Source of the DNA: Pseudomonas guariconensis
GTDB taxonomy: Bacteria > Pseudomonadota > Gammaproteobacteria > Pseudomonadales > Pseudomonadaceae
Reading direction: 5' to 3'
Length of the DNA: 64,000 nt
Assembly: GCF_015680235.1 (NCBI RefSeq)
Contig: NZ_JADLJL010000005.1
Span: 1-64,000 of the forward strand
This document shows, one piece after another, positions 50,658 through 59,715 of this stretch; position 1 is the stretch's first letter; each line of letters begins with the position of its first letter. A model generated the notes under the pieces. That model was not told the DNA's origin and ran no database searches. It was given only the letters and a program-made list of their open reading frames with translations. Both the position numbers and the translations under genes were made by a program.

Positions 50658-52182
50658 GCCCATGACCTTTGGCGAGGCCCCGCTCGCCATCGAGGACATC
50701 CTGGCCCTGAGCCAACGAAAGGCCCGCCCGCTGTTGCAGGCAGATGCCGCGTACCGCGGACGCATCGCCCGTGGCGCGCGTTTCGTCGACAGCCTCCTGG
50801 ACAAGGAAGGGGTGATCTACGGGGTCACCACCGGCTATGGCGACTCCTGCGTGGTGGCCGTGCCGCTGGAGCATGTCGAGGCCTTGCCGCGCCACCTGTA
50901 CACCTTCCACGGCTGCGGCCTGGGCCGGCTGCTCGATGCGCCGGCCACCCGGGCGATGCTGGCAGCCCGGCTGCGCTCGCTGAGCCACGGCATGTCGGGG
51001 GTGCGCGTGGTGTTGCTGGAGCGCCTGCGTGGCTTTCTCGAACATGACATCCTGCCGCTGATTCCCGAGGAAGGCTCGGTGGGCGCCAGCGGCGACCTGA
51101 CACCGTTGTCCTACGTCGCTGCGGCCCTGTCGGGCGAGCGCGAAGTGATGTACCAGGGGCAGCGCCGCGACAGCGCCGATGTGCACCGCGAACTGGGCTG
51201 GCAGCCCCTGGTACTGCGTCCCAAGGAAGCCCTGGCGCTGATGAACGGCACCGCGGTGATGACCGGCCTGGCCTGCCTGGCCTATGCTCGCGCGGATTAC
51301 CTGCTGAAGCTGGCCACGCGCATCACGGCGCTGAACGTGATTGCCCTGCAAGGCAACCCCGAACACTTCGACGAGCGCCTGTTCGCCGCCAAGCCGCACC
51401 CCGGCCAGAACCAGGTCGCCGCCTGGTTGCGCCAGGACTTGGCCATCGAGGCCCCGGCAGCGCCCCTGCACCGGTTGCAGGACCGCTACTCGCTGCGTTG
51501 TGCGCCCCATGTACTGGGCGTGCTGGCCGACAGCCTGGGCTGGTTGCGCGGTTTCATCGAGACCGAGCTCAACAGCGCCAACGACAACCCGATCATCGAC
51601 GGCGACGCCGAACGGGTGCTGCATGGCGGGCATTTCTACGGCGGCCATATCGCCTTCGCCATGGACAGCCTCAAGACCCTGGTGGCCAATGTCGCCGACC
51701 TGCTCGACCGCCAGCTGGCGTTGCTGGTGGATGAGCGCTACAACCATGGCCTGCCCAGCAACCTGTCCGGTGCCGAGCCCGGGCGCGCCATGCTCAACCA
51801 TGGTTTCAAGGCCGTGCAGATCGGCGCCAGCGCCTGGACTGCCGAAGCCCTCAAACTGACCATGCCGGCCAGCGTGTTCTCGCGCTCCACCGAATGCCAC
51901 AACCAGGACAAGGTGAGCATGGGCACTATTGCCGCCCGGGATGCCGTGCGCGTGCTGGAGCTGACCGAGCAGGTGGCCGCAGCGACCCTGCTGGCCGCCA
52001 ACCAGGGAGTGTGGCTGCGCGGCCGAGAGGCCGGCGCCAATCCGTTGCCGCCAGCATTGGCAAGCATGCATGCGGCCCTGCTGCAGGACTTCGCGCCGGT
52101 CACCGAGGACCGCGCCCTGGAGCGCGAACTGCGCCTGTGCCTGGCGCGTATCGGCGAACGCCACTGGAGGCTGCATGCGTAA
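50638..52182 (+). CDS. MIO-type aromatic amino acid ammonia-lyase of the aryl-polyene operon
   Basis: 514-residue histidine/tyrosine/phenylalanine ammonia-lyase family enzyme. MIO triad Ala-Ser-Gly is at 150-152 in [12 protein letters not shown]; catalytic Tyr61 in YGVTTGYG. The specificity pair is Phe90-His91, in place of the Ser-His of HutH. The segment HNQDKVSM (421-428) has Gln423 where histidine lyases have Glu, as tyrosine and phenylalanine lyases do. The likely substrate is tyrosine or phenylalanine, giving coumarate or cinnamate as the starter acid. It overlaps the acyltransferase by 20 bases. Confidence 0.82.
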   Translation: MTTHSHEPMTFGEAPLAIEDILALSQRKARPLLQADAAYRGRIARGARFVDSLLDKEGVIYGVTTGYGDSCVVAVPLEHVEALPRHLYTFHGCGLGRLLDAPATRAMLAARLRSLSHGMSGVRVVLLERLRGFLEHDILPLIPEEGSVGASGDLTPLSYVAAALSGEREVMYQGQRRDSADVHRELGWQPLVLRPKEALALMNGTAVMTGLACLAYARADYLLKLATRITALNVIALQGNPEHFDERLFAAKPHPGQNQVAAWLRQDLAIEAPAAPLHRLQDRYSLRCAPHVLGVLADSLGWLRGFIETELNSANDNPIIDGDAERVLHGGHFYGGHIAFAMDSLKTLVANVADLLDRQLALLVDERYNHGLPSNLSGAEPGRAMLNHGFKAVQIGASAWTAEALKLTMPASVFSRSTECHNQDKVSMGTIAARDAVRVLELTEQVAAATLLAANQGVWLRGREAGANPLPPALASMHAALLQDFAPVTEDRALERELRLCLARIGERHWRLHA

Positions 52183-52600
52183 GCCTGGGGTATTCCATGT
52201 AGACACGGAGATCCTCGTGCCTTTCTTCGACGTCGACAGCATGCACATCGTCTGGCACGGCCACTACGTCAAGTACCTGGAAGTGGCCCGCTGCGCCCTG
52301 CTCGAACGCCTGGGCCACGACTACCCGAACATGCAGGCCAGCGGCTATATGTGGCCGGTGATCGACCTGCAGCTGCGCTACATTCGCGGCGCCACCTTCG
52401 GCCAGCGCCTGAAGGTGCGCGCCAGCCTGGTGGAATGGGAGCACCGCCTGAAGATCAACTACCTGATCAGCGATGCACTCACAGGCGAGCGCATGACCCG
52501 CGCCAGCACGGTGCAAGTCGCGGTGCACATCGCCAGCGGCGAAATGCAGCTGGCCTCGCCCCAGGCCATGCTCGACGCCGTCGGCAAGGTGTTGGCATGA
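52175..52600 (+). CDS. apeK: Hotdog thioesterase, ApeK type
   Basis: 141-residue 4HBT-like acyl-carrier thioesterase. The motif FFDVDSMHIVWHGHYVKYLE (residues 17-36) carries the catalytic acidic residues and His. In aryl-polyene synthesis, thioesterases of this type clear stalled or finished chains from the carrier. A GGAGG site lies five bases before the ATG; overlaps the lyase by eight bases and the next gene by four. Confidence 0.85.
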   Translation: MRKPGVFHVDTEILVPFFDVDSMHIVWHGHYVKYLEVARCALLERLGHDYPNMQASGYMWPVIDLQLRYIRGATFGQRLKVRASLVEWEHRLKINYLISDALTGERMTRASTVQVAVHIASGEMQLASPQAMLDAVGKVLA

Positions 52601-53199
52601 GACGCCTGGCGGGTTACCTGCTGATGGCCACCTTGCTGCTGGCCGGCCCGCAGGCCATGGCGTTCAGCCTGGATGACCTGCAGAAGCAGCTAGGCGCATC
52701 GGCGGTGGTCAAGGGCCCGTTCGTCCAGGAGAAACACTTGCGCGCCCTGCCCCAGCCGCTGGTGAGCCAGGGCCGCTTCGTCCTTGCCCGCGACCATGGG
52801 CTGCTCTGGCTGCTGCGCACGCCCCTGCGCCAGGACTACCGCATCACCGCCGACGGTATCGCCCGGCGCGACAGCAGCGGTTGGCAGAAGCTGCCCAGCC
52901 AGAGTGCCGGAGCGCAGCAGAACCGCCTGTTCTTCGCCGTGCTGCAAGGCGACAGCAGCGGCCTGCAGCGCGACTTCGAACTGAGCCTCAGCGGCGATGC
53001 CGAACACTGGCAACTGCACCTGGTGCCTCGCGCGTTGCTGCTCAAGCAGGTGTTCACCCACATCGATATTGCCGGCGGGCGTTTCGTGGAGCGTATCGTG
53101 CTGGCCGAAACCCAGGGTGACAACACCGTGCTGCGCATGCCGGCCAGCGACGGCGCCACGGCCTTGAGCGATTCGGAGCGCAGCGACTTTGCCGACTGA
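52597..53199 (+). CDS. apeL: LolA-like periplasmic lipid carrier, ApeL type
   Basis: 200-residue exported protein. The signal peptide MRRLAGYLLMATLLLAGPQA ends near residue 22 (AMA), followed by a LolA-like half-barrel (FVQEKHLRALPQPLVSQGRF and WLLRTPLRQDY). It probably shuttles the finished hydrophobic product between inner and outer membranes. Its ATG lies in the four-base overlap with apeK. Confidence 0.86.
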   Translation: MRRLAGYLLMATLLLAGPQAMAFSLDDLQKQLGASAVVKGPFVQEKHLRALPQPLVSQGRFVLARDHGLLWLLRTPLRQDYRITADGIARRDSSGWQKLPSQSAGAQQNRLFFAVLQGDSSGLQRDFELSLSGDAEHWQLHLVPRALLLKQVFTHIDIAGGRFVERIVLAETQGDNTVLRMPASDGATALSDSERSDFAD

Positions 53200-55510
53200 A
53201 CGACTGTTGCCCAGGCTGTTCCTGGCGCTGTTGCTGGCCGTGCTCGCACTGGCAGGCTGGCAATGGCACCGCGGCGCCCCGGTTTCCGCCGACCTGATGA
53301 CCCTGGTGCCCGGGGCTGCGCAAGACGAATGGGTAGCGCGTGCCGAGCAGCGCATGCAGGCGCCGCTCAACCGCCAGGTGCTGGTTCTGGTCGGCCATGC
53401 CGACCGCCAGCAGGCGCTGAACCTGGCCGAACGCCTGGCAAGCCAATGGCAGGCCAGCGGCCTGTTCGAGCAGGTGCAATGGAGCCTGCAGACCGATCTG
53501 CAGGCGGTACGCGCCCAGCTGCTGCAAGGCCGCCTGGCGATGCTCGCCGCCACCGACCGCAAGCAGTTGCTGACACAGCCCGACGCCTTCATCGAACAAC
53601 GCGTGCAGGCGCTGTTCGCCCCTTTCGCAGGCGTCAGCCTGTTGGCCAACCAGGACGACTGGCTGGGCCTGGGCGCGCGCATCCAGGCCAGCCAACCCAA
53701 GCCCGCCAATGTGGGGCTGGACACGGCCAGCGGCGCGCTGGTCGCCGAGGCAAACGGCCTGCACTGGGTAATGTTGCGCGCCAGCACCCGGGGCGACGCC
53801 TTCGACCTGCAGCTGCCGTTGCAGGTCGCCGACCTGCTCGCCAGCGGCCGCCAGCTGGCCGAACAGCAAGGTGCCCAACTGCTGGCTGCCAGCGGCCTGC
53901 TGCATGCGGCCAGCGGCCAACGCCAGGCCAGCCGGGAAATCACCTGGGTGGGCGGCGGCGCCACGCTGGGCATCCTGCTGCTGTTGCTTTTGGCCTTCCG
54001 CCGCTGGCGGGTGCTGTTGGCCTTCGTGCCGGTGCTGGTGGGGATGCTGTTCGGTACGGTGGTGTGCACGGCCCTGTTCGGCCGCGTGCATGTCATGACC
54101 TTGGTATTGGGCTCGAGCCTGATCGGCGTGGCGGTGGACTACCCGCTGCACTACTTGTCCAAGAGCTGGAGCTTGCGCCCCTGGCACAGCTGGACGGCCG
54201 TGCGCCTGACCTTGCCCGGGCTGAGCCTGAGCCTGGCGACCACCTGCATCGGCTACCTGGCCTTGGCCTTCACGCCCTTCCCGGCGCTGACCCAGATCGC
54301 GGCGTTCTCCGCCGCCGGCCTGGTCGGCGCCTACCTGAGCGCGGTGTGCCTGCTGCCAGCCTTGTTTGGCGATACGCAGCTGCGCCCGGCGCGCTGGCCG
54401 CTGCGAATCGCCCAGGCGCTGACGGACCTGCGCGAACGCATGCTGACCAAGGTACCCAGCGCTGCACTGCTTGCGCTGCTGCTGGCGTTCTGCGCCGCGG
54501 GCTTGTGGCAACTGCAGACGCGAAACGACATCCGCCAATGGGTCGGTACGCCGCCGCAGCTGCTCGAAGAAGCCCAAGCCGTGGCCCGGATCACCGGCTA
54601 CCAACCGACCAGCCAGTTCTACCTGGTGCGCGCCAGCGATGAAACACAATTGCTCGACCGCCTGCAGGCACTGGCCGGCAAACTCGACGAACTGGTCGAC
54701 CTGGGCAAGCTCAAGGGCTACATGGCGCTCAGCCAACTGCTGGCCAGCCCGGCGCAGCAGCGGCACGTACAGCAGGCCCTGGGGCAATTGCCTGAGCATT
54801 GGCAACCCTTGCTGGCCCTGGGTGTGCCTGAAACGGCCCTGCGCGGCGAGCTGCAGCAGTTGCAAGCGCTGCCGCTGCTGTCGATCGACCAGGTGCTCGC
54901 CGGGCCGCTGGGCGAAGCCTGGCGGCCGCTGTGGCTGGGCCGCACCGACGATGGCGTGGCCGCCGTCGTCAGCCTGCAAGGCCAGGCCGATGCCGCCCTG
55001 CTTCGTCTGCAGGCCCAGGACCTACCCGGCGTGCAACTGGTGGACCGGCTGGGCGAACTCAACCAGCTGTTCGCCGCCACCCAGGTCAGCGCCGCCGAAC
55101 TCAAGCTGCTCTCCTGTGGGCTGATCCTGGTATTGCTGGTACTGCCCTTCGGGCCGGGGGCGGCCCTGCGCATCGTCGCCCTGCCGCTGCTGGCGGCGCT
55201 GTGCAGCCTGGCCTGCCTTGGCTGGCTGGGGCAGCCCTTGACCCTGTTCAGCCTGTTCGGCCTGCTGCTGGTGACCGCCATCGGCGTGGACTATGCCATT
55301 CTGATGCATGAGCGCATCGGCGGTGCTGCGGTCAGTCTGCTGGGTACCCTGCTGGCGGCGGCCACCACCTGGTTGTCGTTCGGCCTGCTGGCGCTGTCCG
55401 GCACACCGGCGGTGAGCAACTTCGGCCTGGCCGTGAGCCTGGGGCTGGTGTTCAGCTTCCTGTTGGCGCCCTGGGCGACGAGCCGTGAGCGAGGGGACGT
55501 AGCGCCATGA
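53189..55510 (+). CDS. apeM: MMPL/RND-type exporter, ApeM type
   Basis: 773-residue membrane exporter with a RND-superfamily (MMPL) architecture of two repeats: one helix, a large periplasmic domain (about 35-250 and 445-640), then five helices each. The first helix is RLFLALLLAVLALAGW, and GVAVDYPLHYL and GVDYAILMHERIGG are the repeat-conserved proton-relay helices with Asp. The start is TTG at 53189 with GGAG eight bases upstream, overlapping apeL by 11 bases; a later start is possible. Confidence 0.87.
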   Translation: MPTERLLPRLFLALLLAVLALAGWQWHRGAPVSADLMTLVPGAAQDEWVARAEQRMQAPLNRQVLVLVGHADRQQALNLAERLASQWQASGLFEQVQWSLQTDLQAVRAQLLQGRLAMLAATDRKQLLTQPDAFIEQRVQALFAPFAGVSLLANQDDWLGLGARIQASQPKPANVGLDTASGALVAEANGLHWVMLRASTRGDAFDLQLPLQVADLLASGRQLAEQQGAQLLAASGLLHAASGQRQASREITWVGGGATLGILLLLLLAFRRWRVLLAFVPVLVGMLFGTVVCTALFGRVHVMTLVLGSSLIGVAVDYPLHYLSKSWSLRPWHSWTAVRLTLPGLSLSLATTCIGYLALAFTPFPALTQIAAFSAAGLVGAYLSAVCLLPALFGDTQLRPARWPLRIAQALTDLRERMLTKVPSAALLALLLAFCAAGLWQLQTRNDIRQWVGTPPQLLEEAQAVARITGYQPTSQFYLVRASDETQLLDRLQALAGKLDELVDLGKLKGYMALSQLLASPAQQRHVQQALGQLPEHWQPLLALGVPETALRGELQQLQALPLLSIDQVLAGPLGEAWRPLWLGRTDDGVAAVVSLQGQADAALLRLQAQDLPGVQLVDRLGELNQLFAATQVSAAELKLLSCGLILVLLVLPFGPGAALRIVALPLLAALCSLACLGWLGQPLTLFSLFGLLLVTAIGVDYAILMHERIGGAAVSLLGTLLAAATTWLSFGLLALSGTPAVSNFGLAVSLGLVFSFLLAPWATSRERGDVAP

Positions 55511-55992
55511 AATACCTGTTGCCCCTGTTGATGCTGTTGCTGCTCGGCGCCTGCGCCTCGCAGCCGCCCCTGCCCGAGCAGCTGCCCCCGCTCGAGCTGC
55601 CACGCCAGTTCCATGTACAGCGGGAACAGGCCAACCAGCGCCAGGACTGGCTGCTGGTGATCCAGCGTGAAGACGGCCACCTGCGCTGGTCGCTGCTGGA
55701 CTTGCTGGGCGTTCCCCAGGCGCGCCAGTTGCTCGATGGTAGGCACTGGCAAGCCGACGGCCTGCTGCCGCCTAACCCTGCCGCGCGCGAGCTGTTCGCC
55801 GCCATGCTGTTCGCCCTGACGCCACCGGGCCAACTGCCCCGGCTTTATCCCCAGGCCATCGGCCACATTTCTGAACGCAGCCTGCCAGGCCGATGGCGCG
55901 TCACCTATCGCAGTGCCGACGACTTCACCCTGGCCCTTGATCAAGGCCTGCGCTACCACGTTTCCCCCTTGCCCAGCGAGAACGCACCATGA
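55507..55992 (+). CDS. apeN: DUF3261 lipoprotein, ApeN type
   Basis: 161-residue predicted outer-membrane lipoprotein. MKYLLPLLMLLLLGACAS has lipobox LGAC; the second mature residue is Ala, allowing sorting to the outer membrane. WLLVIQREDGHLRWSLLDLLG and GRWRVTYRS are the family's conserved beta segments. Predicted to be the outer-membrane receiver of the lipid handed over by the LolA-like protein, by analogy with LolB. Confidence 0.84.
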   Translation: MKYLLPLLMLLLLGACASQPPLPEQLPPLELPRQFHVQREQANQRQDWLLVIQREDGHLRWSLLDLLGVPQARQLLDGRHWQADGLLPPNPAARELFAAMLFALTPPGQLPRLYPQAIGHISERSLPGRWRVTYRSADDFTLALDQGLRYHVSPLPSENAP

Positions 55993-57182
55993 CCGCCTTC
56001 CTCGACGCCCTGGGCCTGGTCTGTGCCCTCGGGCACGGCCAGGCCCAGGTGGCCCGCAGGCTCTTTGCCGGCGACTGCTCCGGCATGCAACTACAGGACG
56101 GCTGGGTGCCCGGACGCCGCCTGCCGGTAGGCGGCGTGGCCGGACCACTGCCCGCGCTACCGCTGCCCGGCCACCAGAGCCGCAACAACCAACTGCTGCT
56201 GGCCGCCGCCTTGCAGATCGAGCCGGCGATCCGGCAAGCCCTCGAGCGCCATGGCCCGCAGCGGGTCGGCGTGGTGCTGGGCACCAGCACCTCAGGAATC
56301 GCCGAAGCCACTGCCGGCATCGCCCATTACCTCGAGGCAGGCCGCTTCCCTGCCGACTACCGCTACGACCAGCAGGAGCTCAGCGCCCCGGCGAACTTCC
56401 TGGCGGCCTGGCTGGGCCTGCAAGGGCCTGCCTACGTGTTGTCCACCGCCTGCACCTCCAGCGGCCGTGCCTTGCTCAGCGCTCGGCGCCTGCTCGACCT
56501 GGGCCTGTGCGATGCCGTGCTGTGCGGTGGCGTGGACAGCCTCTGCAACCTGACGCTCAACGGCTTCACCGCCCTGGAAGCCGTCAGTGCGCAGCGTTGC
56601 AACCCGTTCTCGGCCAACCGCGACGGCATCAACATCGGCGAAGGGGCCGCCTTGTTCCTGATGACACGCCAATCATCGGCCCAGGGGCCTGCCATCGCCC
56701 TACTCGGCGCAGGTGCCAGTTCCGATGCGTTCCACATCTCGGCACCGGAGCCCAGCGGCAAAGGCGCCTTGCAGGCCATGCGCAAAGCACTGGACAATGC
56801 AGGCCTGACGCCAGGGCAGGTCGATTACCTGAATCTGCACGGCACCGCCACCGCGCACAACGACGCCATGGAATGCCTGGCCGTGCACAGCCTGTTCGGC
56901 AGCCACCTGCCCTGCTCGTCCAGCAAGCCCATGACCGGCCATACCCTGGGTGCCGCCGGCGCGCTGGAGGCCGCGTTCTGCTGGTTGAGCCTGAGCATGC
57001 ACAACCCGCAGGGCCTGTTGCCACCCCATTGCTGGGATGGCCAGCCCGACCCGGGCTTGCCGGCGCTGCACCTGGTCGATGGCCGCCAGCGCCTGCCCGC
57101 GCAAGGGCCACGCCGGCTGATGAGCAATTCGTTCGCCTTCGGTGGCAACAATGTCAGCCTGATTCTCGGAGATGCCTCATGA
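55989..57182 (+). CDS. apeO: Beta-ketoacyl synthase, ApeO type
   Basis: 397-residue FabF-like ketosynthase. The catalytic triad is Cys155 (STACTSSG), His284 (LNLHGTAT) and His318 (KPMTGHTLG). It is proposed to extend the polyene chain together with the Cys-less ApeC as chain-length factor. Four-base overlaps on both sides. Confidence 0.93.
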   Translation: MTAFLDALGLVCALGHGQAQVARRLFAGDCSGMQLQDGWVPGRRLPVGGVAGPLPALPLPGHQSRNNQLLLAAALQIEPAIRQALERHGPQRVGVVLGTSTSGIAEATAGIAHYLEAGRFPADYRYDQQELSAPANFLAAWLGLQGPAYVLSTACTSSGRALLSARRLLDLGLCDAVLCGGVDSLCNLTLNGFTALEAVSAQRCNPFSANRDGINIGEGAALFLMTRQSSAQGPAIALLGAGASSDAFHISAPEPSGKGALQAMRKALDNAGLTPGQVDYLNLHGTATAHNDAMECLAVHSLFGSHLPCSSSKPMTGHTLGAAGALEAAFCWLSLSMHNPQGLLPPHCWDGQPDPGLPALHLVDGRQRLPAQGPRRLMSNSFAFGGNNVSLILGDAS

Positions 57183-57649
57183 TCACTTGGCCCTTGGCCG
57201 AATTGCTGCCTCACGCTGGGGACATGATTCTCATCGAGCGCATCGACAGCTGCGACGACGAGCAGATTCACACGTGCACGACGGTTCGCCCCGATGGCCA
57301 GTTCAACCGGGCCGATGGCAGCCTGCCGGCCTGGCTTGGCCTGGAGCTGATGGCCCAGAGCGTGGCGGCCTATGCCGGCTGCCAGGCGCGTCGCCAGGGG
57401 CGCCCCGTGGAAATGGGCTTTTTGCTCGGCACGCGCAAGTTCGAATGCAATGTCGAGGCGTTTCCCGCCGGTGTGCAGCTGCACATCCATGCCCTGCGTT
57501 CGCTCGAGGATGAAAACGGCATGGGCGTGTTCGAGTGCCACCTGCGTGGCGAAGGCATCCATGCCAGTGCCCGCCTGAATGTCTACCGCCCGCCGCAAGC
57601 TGCCAGCTACCTGGCCGAGGCGCGCCCGGAGGAGTCGCAGCATGACTGA
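57179..57649 (+). CDS. apeP: 3-hydroxyacyl-carrier dehydratase, ApeP type
   Basis: 156-residue hotdog-fold dehydratase of the COG4706 (FabZ-like) group. LLPHAGDMILIERI sets the catalytic His12, and WLGLELMAQSVAAYAG contains the acidic residue of the central helix. It probably forms the double bonds of the polyene together with the dehydratase domain fused to the ligase. Confidence 0.87.
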   Translation: MITWPLAELLPHAGDMILIERIDSCDDEQIHTCTTVRPDGQFNRADGSLPAWLGLELMAQSVAAYAGCQARRQGRPVEMGFLLGTRKFECNVEAFPAGVQLHIHALRSLEDENGMGVFECHLRGEGIHASARLNVYRPPQAASYLAEARPEESQHD

Positions 57650-58370
57650 CACCATTTTGGTCACCGGTTCCAGCCGAGGGATCGGGCGCGCCATCGCCCT
57701 GCGCCTGGCCCGCGCGGGCTTCGACTTGGCCCTGCATTGTCGCAGCGCGCGAGACGAGGCCGAGGCGGTTGCCGGCGAAATCCGTACCCTGGGCCGCCAG
57801 GCGCGGGTCCTGCAATTCGACGTGGCCGACCGTGGCGGCTGCGCCGCGGCACTCGAAGCCGATGTCGAGGCCCATGGCGCCTACTATGGCGTGGTGTGCA
57901 ATGCCGGGTTGACCCGTGACGGTGCCTTCCCGGCGCTGACCGAGGACGACTGGGACACCGTCATGCGCACCAACCTCGACGGCTTCTACAACGTGCTGCA
58001 CCCGCTGATCATGCCGATGATCCGCCGCCGTGCCCCTGGCCGGATCGTCTGCATCACGTCGGTATCCGGCCTGATCGGCAACCGCGGCCAGGTCAACTAC
58101 AGCGCCTCCAAGGCCGGCCTGATCGGAGCGGCGAAGGCGCTGGCGATCGAACTGGGCAAGCGCCGCATCACCGTCAACTGCGTGGCGCCAGGCCTGATCG
58201 ATACCGCCATGCTCGACGAACAAGTGCCGGTGGAGGAGCTGCTGAAGATGATTCCAGCCCAACGCATGGGCACGCCCGAGGAAGTGGCGGGGGCGGTGAA
58301 TTTCCTGATGTCGGACGAGGCCGCCTACATCACCCGCCAGGTCCTGGCGGTCAACGGAGGGCTGTGCTGA
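57642..58370 (+). CDS. apeQ: 3-ketoacyl-carrier reductase, ApeQ type (FabG-like)
   Basis: 242-residue short-chain dehydrogenase. NADPH-binding TGSSRGIG (8-15), NAG (87-89), and the catalytic Ser140, Tyr153 and Lys157 in ITSVSG and NYSASKAG. It reduces the 3-keto group in each extension round. No enoyl reductase is encoded in the operon, consistent with a product that keeps its double bonds. Confidence 0.94.
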   Translation: MTDTILVTGSSRGIGRAIALRLARAGFDLALHCRSARDEAEAVAGEIRTLGRQARVLQFDVADRGGCAAALEADVEAHGAYYGVVCNAGLTRDGAFPALTEDDWDTVMRTNLDGFYNVLHPLIMPMIRRRAPGRIVCITSVSGLIGNRGQVNYSASKAGLIGAAKALAIELGKRRITVNCVAPGLIDTAMLDEQVPVEELLKMIPAQRMGTPEEVAGAVNFLMSDEAAYITRQVLAVNGGLC

Positions 58371-59599
58371 TGCGCCGCGTCGTGGTCACCGGCATGGCCG
58401 GCATCACTGCCCTGGGCAACGACTGGGCCAGCATCGCCACACAGTTCGCCGCCAACCGCAGCGGTATCCGGCGCATGGACGAATGGGACCGTTTCGAGGA
58501 GCTCAACACCCGCCTGGCCGGGCCCGTGGACGGCTTCCAGGTGCCCGCGCACTGGACCCGCAAGCAACTGCGCAGCATGGGCCGCGTGGCACACCTGGCG
58601 GTGGCGGCTGCCGAGCAAGCGCTGCTCGACGCCGGGTTGCTCGACGAGCCGAGCATTCGTGACGGCCGCATGGGCGTTGCCTGCGGCTCGTCGATCGGCA
58701 GTACCGAAGAGATCAAGGCCTTCGGGAACATGCTGCTCAATTCCAAGGCCGACGGCCTCAATGCCAATTCCTACGTACGCATGATGCCGCACACCACCGC
58801 GGCCAACATCAGCATCTTCTTCGGCCTCACCGGGCGCCTGATCCCCACGTCCAGCGCCTGTACCAGCGGCAGCCAGGGCATCGGCTATGCGTACGAGGCG
58901 ATCAAGTACGGGCGCCTGCCGCTAATGCTCGCCGGCGGCGCCGAGGAACTGTGCCCCAGCGAGGCCATGGTATTCGACGCGCTGTACGCCACCAGCCTGA
59001 AGAACGATACCCCGTCCCTGACGCCACGGCCCTATGACAGCGCCCGGGATGGCTTGGTGGTGGGCGAAGGCGCCGGCATGCTGGTGCTCGAGGAGTTACA
59101 GCACGCCCTGGCCCGTGGCGCTCGGATCCATGCCGAGATCGTCGGTTTCGGCAGCAATGCCGACGGCCAGCACATCACCCGCCCCGAGCAGACCACCATG
59201 CGCCGGGCCATGGAGCTGGCACTGGAAGACGCAGGGCTTGGGCCGGAGGCCATCGGCTACGTCAATGGCCATGGAACCGCCACCGAACAAGGCGACATCG
59301 CCGAAACGCTGGCCACCCATGAACTGTTCGGCCCGCGCATGCCCATCAGCTCGCAGAAGAGTTTCCTTGGGCACACCCTGGGGGCCTGCGGAGCGCTGGA
59401 GTCCTGGTTCAGCATCGAGATGATGAACCGCGATCAGTACGTGCATACCCTGAACCTCGACCACATCGACCCCCGCTGCGGTGAGCTGGACTACCTGCGC
59501 GGCGGGTTCCGGGCCATGCAGCATGAGCATGTGATGAACAACAACTTCGCCTTTGGTGGCGTGAATACGTCGCTAGTGTTTCGGCGCTGGCAAGCCTAG
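58370..59599 (+). CDS. apeR: Beta-ketoacyl synthase, ApeR type
   Basis: 409-residue FabF/FabB-type ketosynthase, last gene of the operon. Triad Cys164 (SSACTSGS), His301 (NGHGTAT), His335 (SFLGHTLG). In studied aryl-polyene systems one of the two ketosynthases handles the first condensation on the aryl starter. The ATG overlaps the apeQ stop by one base; a GTG two codons upstream is the alternative. Confidence 0.93.
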   Translation: MRRVVVTGMAGITALGNDWASIATQFAANRSGIRRMDEWDRFEELNTRLAGPVDGFQVPAHWTRKQLRSMGRVAHLAVAAAEQALLDAGLLDEPSIRDGRMGVACGSSIGSTEEIKAFGNMLLNSKADGLNANSYVRMMPHTTAANISIFFGLTGRLIPTSSACTSGSQGIGYAYEAIKYGRLPLMLAGGAEELCPSEAMVFDALYATSLKNDTPSLTPRPYDSARDGLVVGEGAGMLVLEELQHALARGARIHAEIVGFGSNADGQHITRPEQTTMRRAMELALEDAGLGPEAIGYVNGHGTATEQGDIAETLATHELFGPRMPISSQKSFLGHTLGACGALESWFSIEMMNRDQYVHTLNLDHIDPRCGELDYLRGGFRAMQHEHVMNNNFAFGGVNTSLVFRRWQA

Positions 59600-59646
59600 T
59601 GCGCGTAGATTAATGCTGTTCATTTGAAGCGCTTCGGTGCCTGCAA

Positions 59647-59676
59647 GATCAAGCGCCGCGCGGGCGGCGCTCGATC
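59647..59676 (+). terminator. Hairpin downstream of the aryl-polyene operon
   Basis: GATCAAGCGCCGC and GCGGCGCTCGATC pair almost perfectly around a four-base loop, 48 bases after the apeR stop and before the convergent LysR gene. There is no T-run, so it may be a decayed REP or a stability hairpin rather than a true terminator. Confidence 0.5.
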
Positions 59677-59715
59677 CCACAGACACCGCAGCCGCCACGG
59701 CGAACGCCTACGGAG

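Noticed and set aside
50638..52182. Second histidine ammonia-lyase (hutH paralogue)
   Set aside because: The specificity residues (Phe-His and NQD) differ from HutH, and the gene lies inside an aryl-polyene operon with tight overlaps on both sides, far from other hut genes.
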